Shown: positions 1-8,035 of the stretch, piece by piece
Position numbering within the stretch: position 1 is the stretch's first letter
Layout: each line of letters begins with the position of its first letter
Source: Gaiellasilicea sp963749515
Lineage (GTDB): Bacteria > Actinomycetota > Thermoleophilia > Gaiellales > Gaiellaceae
Length of the DNA stretch: 64,000 nucleotides
Assembly (NCBI GenBank): GCA_963749515.1
Contig: CAVVMR010000010.1
Span: forward strand, 1 to 64,000
Direction of reading: 5' to 3'
Notes under the pieces: generated by a model
Database searches by the model: none
What the model was told of the DNA's origin: nothing
What the model saw: the letters and a program-made list of their open reading frames with translations, nothing else
Translations under genes and position numbers: made by a program

Positions 1-80
1 AGGCGAGCGCATCTCCGATCTGCAAGAACGACCTTCCAAGAACTGGAACTCGCAGCGACGATGCGGTGTACTTCCTTGTG

Positions 81-1280
81 ATGATCATGGCAAGAGCGCT
101 AGCGGTTGCTGCGGTACTTGGTGTGCTCGCTGGTGCGGCGCCGGCCAGCGGCAAGGTCGACGAGCTCTACGCATTGCGCTACGGGGCGAAGATGAACCTG
201 CTTGTTCCCTACGATCCCGTTCGCCTCGTTCCGTCCGGGTCGCCGATCCGGATGGGCCAGTTCGGACACGCCTGGAGCATCAGCCCCGACCGCCAGCGTC
301 TCGTTGCAGCGGCCGGCGTGCGTCGGAAGGGTGAGCCCACGGTAGTTCGCTTCGTCGAGCTTGGGAGTCGGCGAATCGAGGGAACGGTGACCCTGCCGGG
401 CGAGTTTAGTCGGGTGACGGCGACCGCCTGGATCCGCGGTCGAGTCCTGGTCGTCGTCTCCGGGTCGAGTGCGACGAGGGTGTACGCGGTAGATCCCGAG
501 CGCCGCGTGACGGTCTCCCAGATCGAGTTTCCCGGCACTGTTGTGCTGGGCGAGCGGGCGCAGAGCGCGCTCGTGCTGCTGCTCGCCACGCCGAACCAGA
601 TCGGGCCAGCCACGATTGCGGTCGTCGATCAGTCGCCGCGGGTGCAGACTGTCGTGCTCAAGAGGATCGCGGTGGGAACGGCCACGACCGGTGACGGTGC
701 TGAGCGCCGTATGACGATCCGCCGTCCCGCGCTAACACTCGGCCCCTCCGGACGACGCGCCTTCGTCATAGGAGCGGGCGAGCCCCCAGCGGCGATCGAC
801 CTGCGCACCCTGTCAGTGCGGTACGCGCCCGTGCGTCTGACCGCGGCCTCCACCAAGCGGGTCGAGGGATCCATGCGGACAGCCGAGACGCTGCCCGACG
901 GACGCATCGTCGTCGGCGCAAGCGTCTACGGAGCGATCGGCGCGGAAGACACTGCTGGCCTCTGGATCATCGACCCGAAGGACTGGTCGCGTCGAGTGCT
1001 CACCACGAACTGGACCTGGTTCCGCGTCGCCGGCGGGCTCATCTTCGCTCGAGGGGAAACAGGCGTCGGGCTCCGGATCATCCAGCCATCAGGCTCAAGC
1101 CGCGAGCTCTTCCGCACTGGATCCGTCGCCCGCGTCACCGTCGTCGGGCCGCGAGCCTTCGTCACCTTCTTCGGCACGAACATCAAAGCGGCCGTCGTCG
1201 AACTCGGCACCGGCCGCGTCGTCAGACACCCCGTCCCCGCCTACCCACTGGTCGGCGCCGGACAGCCAATCACTGACTGA
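81..1280 (+). CDS. Exported protein of unknown function, propeller-like
   Basis: About 399 residues from the ATG at 81; a second ATG at 87 and a GTG at 66 are also in frame, and none has a clear ribosome binding site. The N-terminus is a hydrophobic signal peptide ending near APASG, so the product is probably secreted or periplasmic. The rest is a succession of short beta-strand-rich repeats in which statements such as VRFVELGSRR, VYAVDPERR, AIDLRTLSV and WIIDPKDWS recur about every 40-60 residues. That pattern is typical of a WD40/YVTN-like beta-propeller, but no catalytic motif is visible and I do not recognise a named family. It is the first gene of the window, and about 140 bases separate it from the sigma factor downstream. 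Confidence 0.6.
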   Translation: MIMARALAVAAVLGVLAGAAPASGKVDELYALRYGAKMNLLVPYDPVRLVPSGSPIRMGQFGHAWSISPDRQRLVAAAGVRRKGEPTVVRFVELGSRRIEGTVTLPGEFSRVTATAWIRGRVLVVVSGSSATRVYAVDPERRVTVSQIEFPGTVVLGERAQSALVLLLATPNQIGPATIAVVDQSPRVQTVVLKRIAVGTATTGDGAERRMTIRRPALTLGPSGRRAFVIGAGEPPAAIDLRTLSVRYAPVRLTAASTKRVEGSMRTAETLPDGRIVVGASVYGAIGAEDTAGLWIIDPKDWSRRVLTTNWTWFRVAGGLIFARGETGVGLRIIQPSGSSRELFRTGSVARVTVVGPRAFVTFFGTNIKAAVVELGTGRVVRHPVPAYPLVGAGQPITD

Positions 1281-1340
1281 ACCAGCCTGGCCGCTCTCGA
1301 CGGCGATTCGTCGCTGGTCGATCCTTCCTCGAAATCGCCA

Positions 1341-1367
1341 GTCTCGGCCGCAGGTTGGTGCCGAGAC
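1341..1367. repeat. Short inverted repeat between genes
   Basis: GTCTCGGC and GCCGAGAC form a perfect 8-bp inverted repeat around an 11-base loop, 60 bases after the first gene and 57 before the sigma factor. No T-run follows on either strand, so it is a weak terminator candidate; it could equally act as a binding site. Confidence 0.3.
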
Positions 1368-1423
1368 CGAGGCGGATGCTCTCAACCACTAAACAAAAAC
1401 GGGAGCCGTAGGGTCATCTGATC

Positions 1424-1912
1424 GTGGGAGTGCTATCGGTCGCAGACCTTGAACGGGTCTATCGTCGCGACTTTCGGCAGCTTGTCCGTGTGGCGGCCGC
1501 GGTCACCCGCAGTGAGGCGGCCGGAGCGGAGGCTGTTCAGGAGGCGTTCCTCCGACTGTTGCGCTCACGGGAGAGCTATCGCGGCGAGGGGCCAGCGGAG
1601 GCGTGGGTCTGGCGGACAGTCGTAAACGAGGCGAAGCGCCTGGCCGCGCGTGAGGAGGCGGCGCTGCCCGCGGCGCCGGAGGCGGCGGGCGAGAACGGGA
1701 GCGCGGGCCACGATGCGGCGACGCGGACGCTTGTTGCGGCGCTGCCGGAGCGGCAGAGGCTGGCGGTGTTCCTGCGCTACTACGCCGACCTCGACTACCG
1801 GACGATCGGCCAAGTGCTTGGCATCGAGACCGGAACCGTGTCGGCCACGCTGGCCGCGGCTCACGAGAGGCTAAGAGGGGCAATCGAAGGAGTGCTTGAC
1901 GATGCGAGCTGA
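1424..1912 (+). CDS. ECF-type sigma-70 family RNA polymerase sigma factor
   Basis: A 162-residue protein with the two conserved ECF sigma domains. Region 2 runs over roughly residues 10-65 (VYRRDFRQLVRVAAAVTR and AEAVQEAFLRLLR). Region 4 runs over roughly residues 100-155, with a helix-turn-helix around DLDYRTIGQVLGIETGTVSATL. It should direct core RNA polymerase to a small regulon. The start is GTG at 1424. Its last codons overlap the next gene, a one-helix membrane protein that is probably its membrane-bound partner. This pairing, repeated just downstream by a broken second copy, suggests a duplicated sigma/partner cassette. Confidence 0.85.
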   Translation: MGVLSVADLERVYRRDFRQLVRVAAAVTRSEAAGAEAVQEAFLRLLRSRESYRGEGPAEAWVWRTVVNEAKRLAAREEAALPAAPEAAGENGSAGHDAATRTLVAALPERQRLAVFLRYYADLDYRTIGQVLGIETGTVSATLAAAHERLRGAIEGVLDDAS

Positions 1913-3724
1913 TTCAGACTTCTCCCCGGCGGTTGCCGAACTGCTCGACCGCTACACACCTCTGCCGCAGACCGAGCCGGACTGGGAGGCGATCAGCTCA
2001 GAGACCGTCGACAGCTCTCGGAGGTGGACAGGACGTCGCTTCGTTCCTCTGGCCGCGGCACTTGCGGCGATCGTGCTGGCGCTCGCAATGGTGACGCCGC
2101 TCGGAGGGGCGGTCAGGAACCGACTCGGCGACTTCTCGGCCTGGCTTCAGGGAACTCCGGGTGAGGCCGTCAGCGAGGAGGAGCAGCGAGCCTTCGATCA
2201 AGCCAATGCGACCTGGGGATCATTCCCCGGCTCGCCGCAACTCCGGCAGCTCGCCGACGTGGAGGCTGACGGCGCCAGTTATCGCCTGCTCGGCTTCCGC
2301 AGCGAGGGCTCGCTCTGTCTGCGAATCGTCGCTCGCGGCAGCGCCCGCGGGTCGACTCTGATGTGCGCCCCCGTCTCGGACCTGCGCAACGATGAGTCCC
2401 CAGCTCGCGTGCTTGTTGCCGACTGGGGCGTCGGCAGAGGCACAAAGACGAAGGAGATTGGATTCGACACGGTGCGATCAGCTCACGCACAGGTGACGGC
2501 GGGGATTGCGGCCGACGGAGTCGAGGCGGTTGAGCTGGTCGATGACCAGGGCAGACACCGAGTTCCGACCCAGTCGAACGCCTTCATCTACGTCGCCGAG
2601 GAGCCAGAGGTCGGCCAGCGAGTGACCAAGGTCCAGGCGCGGCTCGACAAGGACGACCGCCTCGTCGACATCCCGCTTGCAGTCGCCCCCTTCGGTATCG
2701 GCGGCGGATTCGGCGCGTGGACAACGAAGCTGGGGAGCCGGGCGGGCCGACGAAGGTCGAACGCCGCGCCGTCGGCGGTCGGATCGGCTGGCTCGACCGG
2801 CGCGAGAATCGTGGCGAGTCGGTCACGGATGTGTTCGCCGGTCGGGCGGCTCCGCAACACGAGGTCGTCTTTGGTCGGCTGCTGACACCTGATCCGTCCA
2901 GCTCTAAGCGGGTCGCGATCGTTGAGACACTAGGCTCGCACCTCGCACGCCCGGGCGACCCTCCTCGCGAGATGATCTGCAGTTACGTCGTGACGCGAGG
3001 TGGCATAGGTGGCGGCTGTAACCCAGCCGACGACCTGTTTCCGCGCAGCCCCTTCAGCTTCGGCTGGTCCACCGTTGGCGGTGGCGATCAGTTCGCCACG
3101 TTCGCCGGCATGGCGAGCGATGAGGTCGCTCGGCTAGAAGCCTTCACGGCAACCGGGAACGCGATCCCGGTTCCACTCGCCGACAACAGCTATCTGATCG
3201 AGATCGCGAAAGCGCGATTTCCGGTCAAGATGGTCGCCTACGACAGCCAGGGCCGAGTTATTGGGATCGAGCGAACGCCCCGTGACGAAGTGACCGGTCG
3301 GGTCGTCGGCCCGCCGATTGTCGAGAAGAGCGTCGAGATACCGGAAGGCGGCAGTGCCACGTTGCGCGCCCACCACACCGAGGACGGCGGCCAGTGCTGG
3401 TTCATGCGCGGTACTGGTGCGCTGAGGATGAACACCAGCGGCTGCACGCCCCGCGACTGGGAGAAAGCACCGGTGCGAGTCGGGCCAATCGGGGCGACAC
3501 CGCTAATCGCGGTCGGACGAGCGAGAGGCGACGTCGTCCGAATCGTCTTCCGCTTCGATAACGGAGCGGAAGCGAGCTTTACTCCGGACGACGAAGGCTA
3601 TGTCCTTCAACCGTTCCCAGAACCTCTCCGCCAAATAAGAACCCGACTGACCGAGATTCGCGCACTAGGCGCCGACGGAGCGGTGATCGATCGCCAGCTC
3701 GTCGATCGGCCTCCTGGCGGCTAG
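1902..3724 (+). pseudogene. Membrane-anchored partner of the sigma factor, frameshifted
   Basis: The ATG at 1902 lies about 10 bases behind GAAGGAG and overlaps the end of the sigma gene. The first reading frame gives about 50 cytoplasmic residues, one transmembrane helix (FVPLAAALAAIVLALAMV, near residues 47-65) and an exported domain. Near base 2720 the coding signal jumps frame: FGIGGGFGAW in the first frame continues as DNEAGEPGGPTKVERR in the second, which runs to 3724. One missing G in the run TGGGAC, here TGGAC, explains the break exactly. Restored, the protein has about 607 residues. No anti-sigma zinc motif is visible, so a role as membrane-bound sigma regulator is inferred from position and topology only. 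It is either a recent pseudogene or an intact gene with a base-call error. Confidence 0.65.
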
Positions 3725-3782
3725 CCGGTTCGCGATGACACGCCACTAAAGATTCGAGCCCTCGGATCGGTCATTCTGAGTG

Positions 3783-4171
3783 ATGGCCAAGGCCAAGGGT
3801 GCGAGCCTGAATGAGTTACGAGGCATCTACGAGCGACGGCTCGGCCACTTCCGCCGCGTGGCTGCTGCGATCGTCGGCGATCGAGAGACAGCCGAGGATG
3901 TCGTGCAGAGCGCCTTCGTTAGCGCGGTTCGAGCGCGCGAGTCGTTTTCAAACCAAATGTGCGCCCCAACCGCCCGCACCGCACCACGGAGTTGGCCCTA
4001 CACGCGCGTGGGGACGGTGACGCTGGCGAACAAGGGAGTCATCCGCTTTCAGTTGCCTCCGCTCGCTGCAGGCCGTTACGGTTCGTCGTCTACTGCGCCG
4101 ACTGCACTCGTGGCCCAATCGGCTCGCTCGTTCCGAGTTCACGCAGCATTCGCGTGACCGCTCCCCGGTAG
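3783..4171 (+). pseudogene. Chimeric remnant: truncated ECF sigma factor joined to an exported-protein tail
   Basis: The first ~57 codons, from ATG 3783 (GTG 3780 is also possible), are a normal sigma-70 region 2: LRGIYERRLGHFRRVAAAIV and AEDVVQSAFVSAVRARESF. Homology stops near base 3948 and regions 3 and 4 are missing. From about 3985 the same frame reads GTVTLANKGVIRFQLPPLAAGRYG. After a one-base loss near 4083 a second frame continues FVVYCADCTRGPIGSLVPSS to the stop at 4171. That second half looks like the C-terminal beta-sandwich end of a secreted protein with a Cys-x-x-Cys pair; the similarity is from memory. The piece is best read as the scar of a deletion that joined two genes. Confidence 0.6.
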
Positions 4172-4281
4172 CCGCTCGGGGACATTCCGGGATGCTGCCC
4201 GGGGCCGACAACACTCGTAGTGGCTCCGAACGCGAAGCCGGATTCGGAAGCACACGCAGACGGGTGCGTAGGGTTTGTCGG

Positions 4282-4722
4282 CTACTTGATAATTCGCGTG
4301 GGAACGCCGTGCCGGGCAAATATCCGCAGCGTCTCCGGAGATGCCACACGGGGAAAGTCCTCGCCGCTGACGCGCAACTTGACGACCGCACGACGGCTGC
4401 CGGTGGCAGGGTAGAACCACCCGTGTTGGTTCGCGTCATTCGGCCGCGCCGGTACTGGCTTCGCAGGGACACCCCAGAAGAGCGCAAGGTCGTACCGAGG
4501 GCGGTTGTGTTGCCAGCCTGACGTCGGCCGACGAGCGTGGAGCAGGCTGGTCAAGAAGGTGAGGTTCTCCGACCAATTGCCGAGCGTCGCAGGGCGCTGG
4601 AGTCCTGGGCCGCTGACAAGGATGTAGCGGGGAGCGGCCGCGTGGGCCGGAACCGCCATAACGCCTGCGGCCAGAAGAGCCGCGATGAGAATCGAGATGC
4701 GCGTCAGCGTCGACCTCATCAT
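4282..4722 (-). CDS. Small exported protein of unknown function
   Basis: 146 residues from ATG 4722 (ATG 4719 is an alternative; a weak AGG lies about 10 bases upstream). The N-terminus is a clear signal peptide (ISILIAALLAAGVMAVPAHA), cut after AHA-A. The mature part begins PRYILVSGPGLQRPATLGNWSENLTFL, is rich in aromatic residues and has no cysteine pair. I recall similar small exported proteins in Thermoleophilia genomes but know of no function. It is divergent from the exported protein at 4817, with 94 bases between them holding both promoters. It sits inside the decayed region between the broken sigma factor and the truncated integrase. Confidence 0.65.
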   Translation of the reverse strand: MMRSTLTRISILIAALLAAGVMAVPAHAAAPRYILVSGPGLQRPATLGNWSENLTFLTSLLHARRPTSGWQHNRPRYDLALFWGVPAKPVPARPNDANQHGWFYPATGSRRAVVKLRVSGEDFPRVASPETLRIFARHGVPTRIIK

Positions 4723-4816
4723 CTGGTTGTACACCTGCTACGGCATATTCGTTCCCTGTCCAGTCCGGCCAATTTCGCCAATCCCCTCCTGACTGGGACA
4801 TTGCCGCACGACTAGG

Positions 4817-5356
4817 ATGTTGAGCATGCCCCGCCCCCTGGTTGTGGGTTCCTTACTCGCGCTGGCTGTCGTGACTTCCGCTGCCGCCGTGGGGGCGCGA
4901 GAATTGCCTACACCGCTGACTCAGCCGGTGACGTTGCGTTGCAACCCGCCACTGGTCACGGCCGTTGATGATTTCGTACCCCGGCCACTGATCGTCGTTC
5001 GCGCCGTCCGGGCGACTAAGCCTCTGGGCGTGCTCATTCGCACGAACGCTCTGACCCAGTACGCATGGATGGACGCCCAAGGATTCTTGGCAGGGACCGA
5101 CCCGGTCTGCACCAAATCCGTCCTACCGAAGTCGCTTCCTCGTGCAAGCCTCGTCAGGCTCAGGAGCCTGAGCGTCGTCTGCGTTGTCCCTGGCAGGCGG
5201 CTGCTTGTTCATGCCGAGCGTCACGAAAGCACGAATGTCATGACGCTCCGAGCATTGCCCCATGGGCAGCTACTGCTCCACGTGCAGCTCGTCGGGAAGA
5301 CGATGCGCGCATACGCCTCACGCTATGCGGTCCGCCTGTGCAACCTGGCCGCCTGA
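4817..5356 (+). CDS. Small exported protein of unknown function
   Basis: 179 residues from ATG 4817, with a second in-frame ATG at 4826. The first ~28 residues form a signal peptide (LVVGSLLALAVVTSAAAVGA). The mature chain contains four well-separated cysteines (in LRCNPP, DPVCTKS, SVVCVVPG and VRLCNLA), which could form two disulfides outside the cell. Beta-strand-rich segments alternate with short turns, and no catalytic motif or known domain is recognised. It is divergent from the exported protein ending at 4282 and lies in the same accessory stretch, so it may be cargo of the putative island. Confidence 0.6.
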   Translation: MLSMPRPLVVGSLLALAVVTSAAAVGARELPTPLTQPVTLRCNPPLVTAVDDFVPRPLIVVRAVRATKPLGVLIRTNALTQYAWMDAQGFLAGTDPVCTKSVLPKSLPRASLVRLRSLSVVCVVPGRRLLVHAERHESTNVMTLRALPHGQLLLHVQLVGKTMRAYASRYAVRLCNLAA

Positions 5357-5426
5357 ACCTAGCCGAAGGGCCGTGCGAACCAGTTGCGTCGGGTCTCCGG
5401 GGGCCACGGGACAGACCTTTCGCCGC

Positions 5427-6269
5427 CTAAGCCGACACGTCCCGCAGCTTTTCAAGCGTGAAGTCCACCCATTCTTGACTCCACGGCTTGCCCTTCGCGG
5501 CGGCGGTCAGGGAGTACAGACAGTTCGCGAGCAACCACACCCTGACCCCGTAGCGAACTGCAGCGACCTCGCCGGGGCCGCCAGCGTCGGCGTAACGGCG
5601 GACGAAGCTTGACGGATCGTGCGGCGAGAACCTCATCGCCGCCGCGCCGACCTCCAGCGCGGCCCAATCCATCCGCGCGTACTCCCAATCGAAGATCGCT
5701 ACAACCCGGCCATTCCTGACGAGCACGTTCTCCACCCCGAAGTCACCATGAATCGGCACTTCAACGAGCGGCGGCCGCGACGCAACCCATGCGCGAAGCT
5801 CCTCGAATGCCTCGACAAGCCCAGGCAACCTCGGAACAACTGCCCAGTCCCACCAGTCGTTTCGCTCCCAGTCCAACTCCGCGTATGACGGCCGTCCTGG
5901 TCTCGGACGGATTCCGGGCCAATCGGACGCTCGCTGGTGTAGGCGCGCAAGCAACCCGGACGCATCGACGCTCTCATGCCGTCCCTCGACGTAGGGCAGT
6001 AGCGACACCACCTGATGGTGGTCACGGAGAAACGTCGAGCCGTCACGAGCCCGCACCGGAACGACGACCTCAGCGATCACCTCACCGAGCCAAGCCACCA
6101 ACTCGTGTTCCCATTCCACACTCGTCGTTGTCCGCTCTTCGATTCGGATGACAAAGTCTCCCCAGCGGAAGAGCCTGTTGTGGTGTCCGCCGCCAATCGG
6201 CGTAGCGTCCAGCGCTTGTTCGACCGTCCAGTGCTCTGCAATCCGGTCTACATCCACTTCTCGGGCCAT
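5427..6269 (-). CDS. Aminoglycoside phosphotransferase (APH)-family kinase
   Basis: 280 residues from ATG 6269; a longer start at 6308 adds an unlikely leader. The kinase-like fold is recognisable. The nucleotide loop is near GGGHHNRLFRWGDFVIRIEER. The catalytic loop is HGDFGVENVLV (about residue 175), with the brace Asp and Asn. The metal-binding DWEYA follows in VAIFDWEYARMDWAALE. APH-fold enzymes phosphorylate aminoglycosides, homoserine, choline or other small hydroxyl or amine substrates, and the sequence does not settle which. It is antisense to its neighbours and close to the truncated integrase, consistent with cargo of a mobile island. A resistance role should not be assumed. Confidence 0.75.
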   Translation of the reverse strand: MAREVDVDRIAEHWTVEQALDATPIGGGHHNRLFRWGDFVIRIEERTTTSVEWEHELVAWLGEVIAEVVVPVRARDGSTFLRDHHQVVSLLPYVEGRHESVDASGLLARLHQRASDWPGIRPRPGRPSYAELDWERNDWWDWAVVPRLPGLVEAFEELRAWVASRPPLVEVPIHGDFGVENVLVRNGRVVAIFDWEYARMDWAALEVGAAAMRFSPHDPSSFVRRYADAGGPGEVAAVRYGVRVWLLANCLYSLTAAAKGKPWSQEWVDFTLEKLRDVSA

Positions 6270-6387
6270 AGCGCCAGATGATCGCGGATGGAGCAGGGAC
6301 ATTCCCAACGCTTGCCCGACGAGTGTCGATTCCAGGGTCAGCTTAGGTTTCTGCTTGCGCCTAGCGACCGTGTTTTAACGCGATCGA

Positions 6388-6999
6388 ATGCGCCAAGTGC
6401 GGTTTTCCTGCACCGCTGGTCACCCACCGTCACCGTCCCCGGTCGGCCGAGGCCGACTCGGCGAGCTGCGCGCGCTTCGCTTCGAGGACGTAGATCTCGA
6501 AAAGGGCGTGCTTCGCGTCGAGTCATCGTGGGATCCGAAGGACGGAAGGATCGAACCCAAGAGCCGTGCGGGCAGGCGGACGGTGCCGATCGTGGCAGCA
6601 CTGCGCTCACATTTGGCCGCCCACACGCTCCGGTCCTCATCGCGCGGGGGCCTGGTGTTCGGCCGCACGGTCGCCGAGCCTTTCAACCCGAGCAGCCTGA
6701 ACGCTCGAGCACTCAAGGCGTGGAAGGTATTCGAGCTGGAGCCGATCGGGCTGCACGAACTAAGGCACACCTGCGCATCGATCTTCATCGCCGCCGGCGT
6801 GAATGCGAAGGCGCTCTCGACCTATCTCGGCCACTCGAGCATTCAGATCACGATCGACCGCTACGGCCATCTCATGCCCGGGAACGAGGACGAGGCCGTC
6901 TCGCTCGTCGATGCGTACCTCGATCGTGCGACCGTGCGCGACAGTCGCGCGACAGTTGAACTCCCTGTCGAGCGGATTCCAGCGGGTCTAGGCGGATAG
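6388..6999 (+). pseudogene. Tyrosine recombinase/integrase, N-terminally truncated
   Basis: From about base 6444 the frame encodes a full catalytic domain of a phage-type integrase. Box I is GRLGELRALRFEDVDL, the His-x-x-Arg motif is HELRHTCASIFI, and the second His with the nucleophilic Tyr is in LGHSSIQITIDRYGHL. The usual N-terminal arm and core-binding domains, together about 150-200 residues, are absent: the ~19 residues before box I (from ATG 6388) do not resemble integrase. The product is probably inactive. The gene points toward and ends 70 bases from the 3' end of tRNA-Ser(CGA), a common integration target, so it likely marks the end of an old integrated element extending to the left. 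Confidence 0.75.
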
Positions 7000-7068
7000 T
7001 CGGGCTCGCTCATCTTTCGCCACGAAATAGGCCGAATCCCACTGGCGGTCAGGGATTCGGCTCTGAGG

Positions 7069-7157
7069 CGGAGAGGGAGGGATTTGAACCCTCGACGAGC
7101 CTAACGACCCGTAACGGTTTTCGAGACCGCCGCATTCGACCGCTCTGCCACCTCTCC
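7069..7157 (-). tRNA. tRNA-Ser(CGA)
   Basis: The 89-base cloverleaf has the long variable arm of serine tRNAs. The acceptor arms GGAGAGG and CCTCTCC pair, with discriminator G; the anticodon stem-loop is GCGGT-CTCGAAA-ACCGT, giving anticodon CGA; the T arm is GGGTTCAAATCCC. The 3' CCA is not encoded. Its 3' end faces the truncated integrase. Confidence 0.95.
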
Positions 7158-7237
7158 GAGCGAGCGACAGAGTACCCGTCCATCGGACGGCACCTGGGTC
7201 GATCCTTCCGGGTGCCCGGTCGCTTGCGGAGAGAGGA

Positions 7238-7328
7238 CGGAGAAGGAGGGATTCGAACCCTCGATGGAGGCATTCACCCCCATAACGCCTTAGCAGGGCG
7301 CCGCCTTCAGCCACTCGGCCACTTCTCC
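7238..7328 (-). tRNA. tRNA-Ser(GCT)
   Basis: The 91-base class II tRNA has acceptor arms GGAGAAG and CTTCTCC, discriminator G, anticodon loop CTGCTAA (anticodon GCT, reading AGC/AGU), a long variable arm and T arm GGGTTCGAATCCC. CCA is not encoded. It lies 80 bases upstream of tRNA-Ser(CGA) on the same strand, probably in one transcript. Confidence 0.95.
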
Positions 7329-7380
7329 GTGAGCCGGATCGTACCGCACGCTCTCGACCGCCCTGGTGAAACGGTCGGCC

Positions 7381-7424
7381 AAAAAAGAAGCGCCCGCTTC
7401 CTGGTTGCCGCAGGGAACGGGCGC
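7381..7424 (-). terminator. Rho-independent terminator
   Basis: On the minus strand a stem of GCGCCCG with GCGGGCGC-side partners and an inner six-pair helix is capped by CGGCAA and followed by TTCTTTTTT. This is the strongest intrinsic terminator in the window. It lies well before the two tRNA-Ser genes, so it ends the candidate RNA or read-through from groES. Confidence 0.75.
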
Positions 7425-7570
7425 CGCAGATGCCGGAGAAAAGGGGGGAACCGGCTCTCCCATGTTCGTCAGCTCCCGATCGGCGGGCATGCCTCTGACG
7501 GGTGATATCCGCCCGGAGGTGCAAAAGCGCCGCGAATCGACGCTGGGAAGCCGTGCGGCACCTCGTTCCA
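7381..7570 (-). ncRNA. Candidate structured non-coding RNA, unknown family
   Basis: This is part of the only long gene-free stretch (7329-7735). Read on the minus strand it holds three nested or tandem stems and then a terminator. The outer stem GAGGTGC/GCACCTC (7516-7564) encloses AGCGTC/GGCGCT, which pairs on the minus strand through a G-U but would have a C-A mismatch on the plus strand. CGTCAG/CTGACG (7467-7500) encloses CCCG/CGGG. A GCCGG/CCGGC stem lies near 7435-7455, and the rho-independent terminator at 7381-7424 closes the unit. About 190 nt is the size of 6S-type RNAs, but I see no diagnostic motif of 6S RNA, SRP RNA, tmRNA or a named riboswitch. Confidence 0.4.
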
Positions 7571-7678
7571 GTGAAGCGCAGCGATCAACCCAGCCCGAGT
7601 GATGGCGTGAACCAGTAGTCGGCGACGAGGATGTTCGCATCAGGTTCGAAGCCCCAGCGGCGGGGCGTTCGAGCTTTT

Positions 7679-7726
7679 CGGGGCGGGTGCTTGATCCATG
7701 CGGCGGATCGCGCCCGCCCCGTTTTT
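7679..7726 (+). terminator. Rho-independent terminator on the plus strand
   Basis: CGGGGCGGG (7679-7687) pairs perfectly with CCCGCCCCG (7713-7721), and TTTTT follows on the plus strand. A second stem (TCGAAGCCCC with a one-base-bulged partner, about 7646-7672) precedes it. groES ends at 7736 on the other strand, so the hairpin may serve it too, but the T-run indicates a plus-strand transcript with no recognised gene. Confidence 0.55.
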
Positions 7727-7735
7727 CGTTCCGGG

Positions 7736-8026
7736 TCAGTCGTGGATGCGGGCGATCAGCTCGCCGCGGCGGAGCACCTTGACCTCGCCTCCGTGCAGGC
7801 GAACCTCGAACCCGGCTGCCTTGGGGAAGAGGACCTTGTCGCCCGCCTCGAGCCCGCCCGCCTCGGCGCCGACCGCGGTGACGATCCCGGTCTGGCAGAC
7901 GGCTTCCGCCGAGGCCGGGATGATCAGCCCCGTCTTCGTCTCCGCCTCGTCCTCGGTCGGTTGGATCACGACGTAGTCGTCGAGCGGCTCGAGCGTCAGG
8001 TCGATGCGCTGCGGGTCCTGCACCAT
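7736..8026 (-). CDS. groES: Co-chaperonin GroES (10 kDa chaperonin)
   Basis: 96 residues, the usual GroES length. The family start LEPLDDYVVIQPTEDEAETKTGLIIP includes the mobile loop that contacts GroEL, and the C-terminal half carries AGDKVLFPKAAGFEV and ends in KVLRRGELIARIHD. It forms the heptameric lid of the GroEL folding chamber in the cytoplasm. groEL is not next to it: the gene is last behind a polar amino-acid ABC operon, 9 bases after the ATPase gene, so the two are probably co-transcribed. A plus-strand terminator hairpin lies directly downstream. The unlinked arrangement is common in Actinobacteria, where groEL copies are often elsewhere. Confidence 0.93.
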   Translation of the reverse strand: MVQDPQRIDLTLEPLDDYVVIQPTEDEAETKTGLIIPASAEAVCQTGIVTAVGAEAGGLEAGDKVLFPKAAGFEVRLHGGEVKVLRRGELIARIHD

Positions 8027-8035
8027 GCCCGAATT

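Noticed and set aside
5427..6269. Calling the APH-fold kinase an antibiotic-resistance gene
   Set aside because: The fold covers many kinases; no subtype-specific residues or resistance gene neighbours were visible.
1..7068. Second att copy of the tRNA-Ser(CGA) 3' end
   Set aside because: No duplicate of bases 7069-7090 was found in the window, so the island's other end is outside or lost.
7329..7735. SRP RNA, tmRNA or a known riboswitch in the gap
   Set aside because: No SRP GGAAGGAAGCA-type core, no tmRNA T-arm end and no conserved glycine, fluoride, cobalamin or TPP core was seen on either strand.
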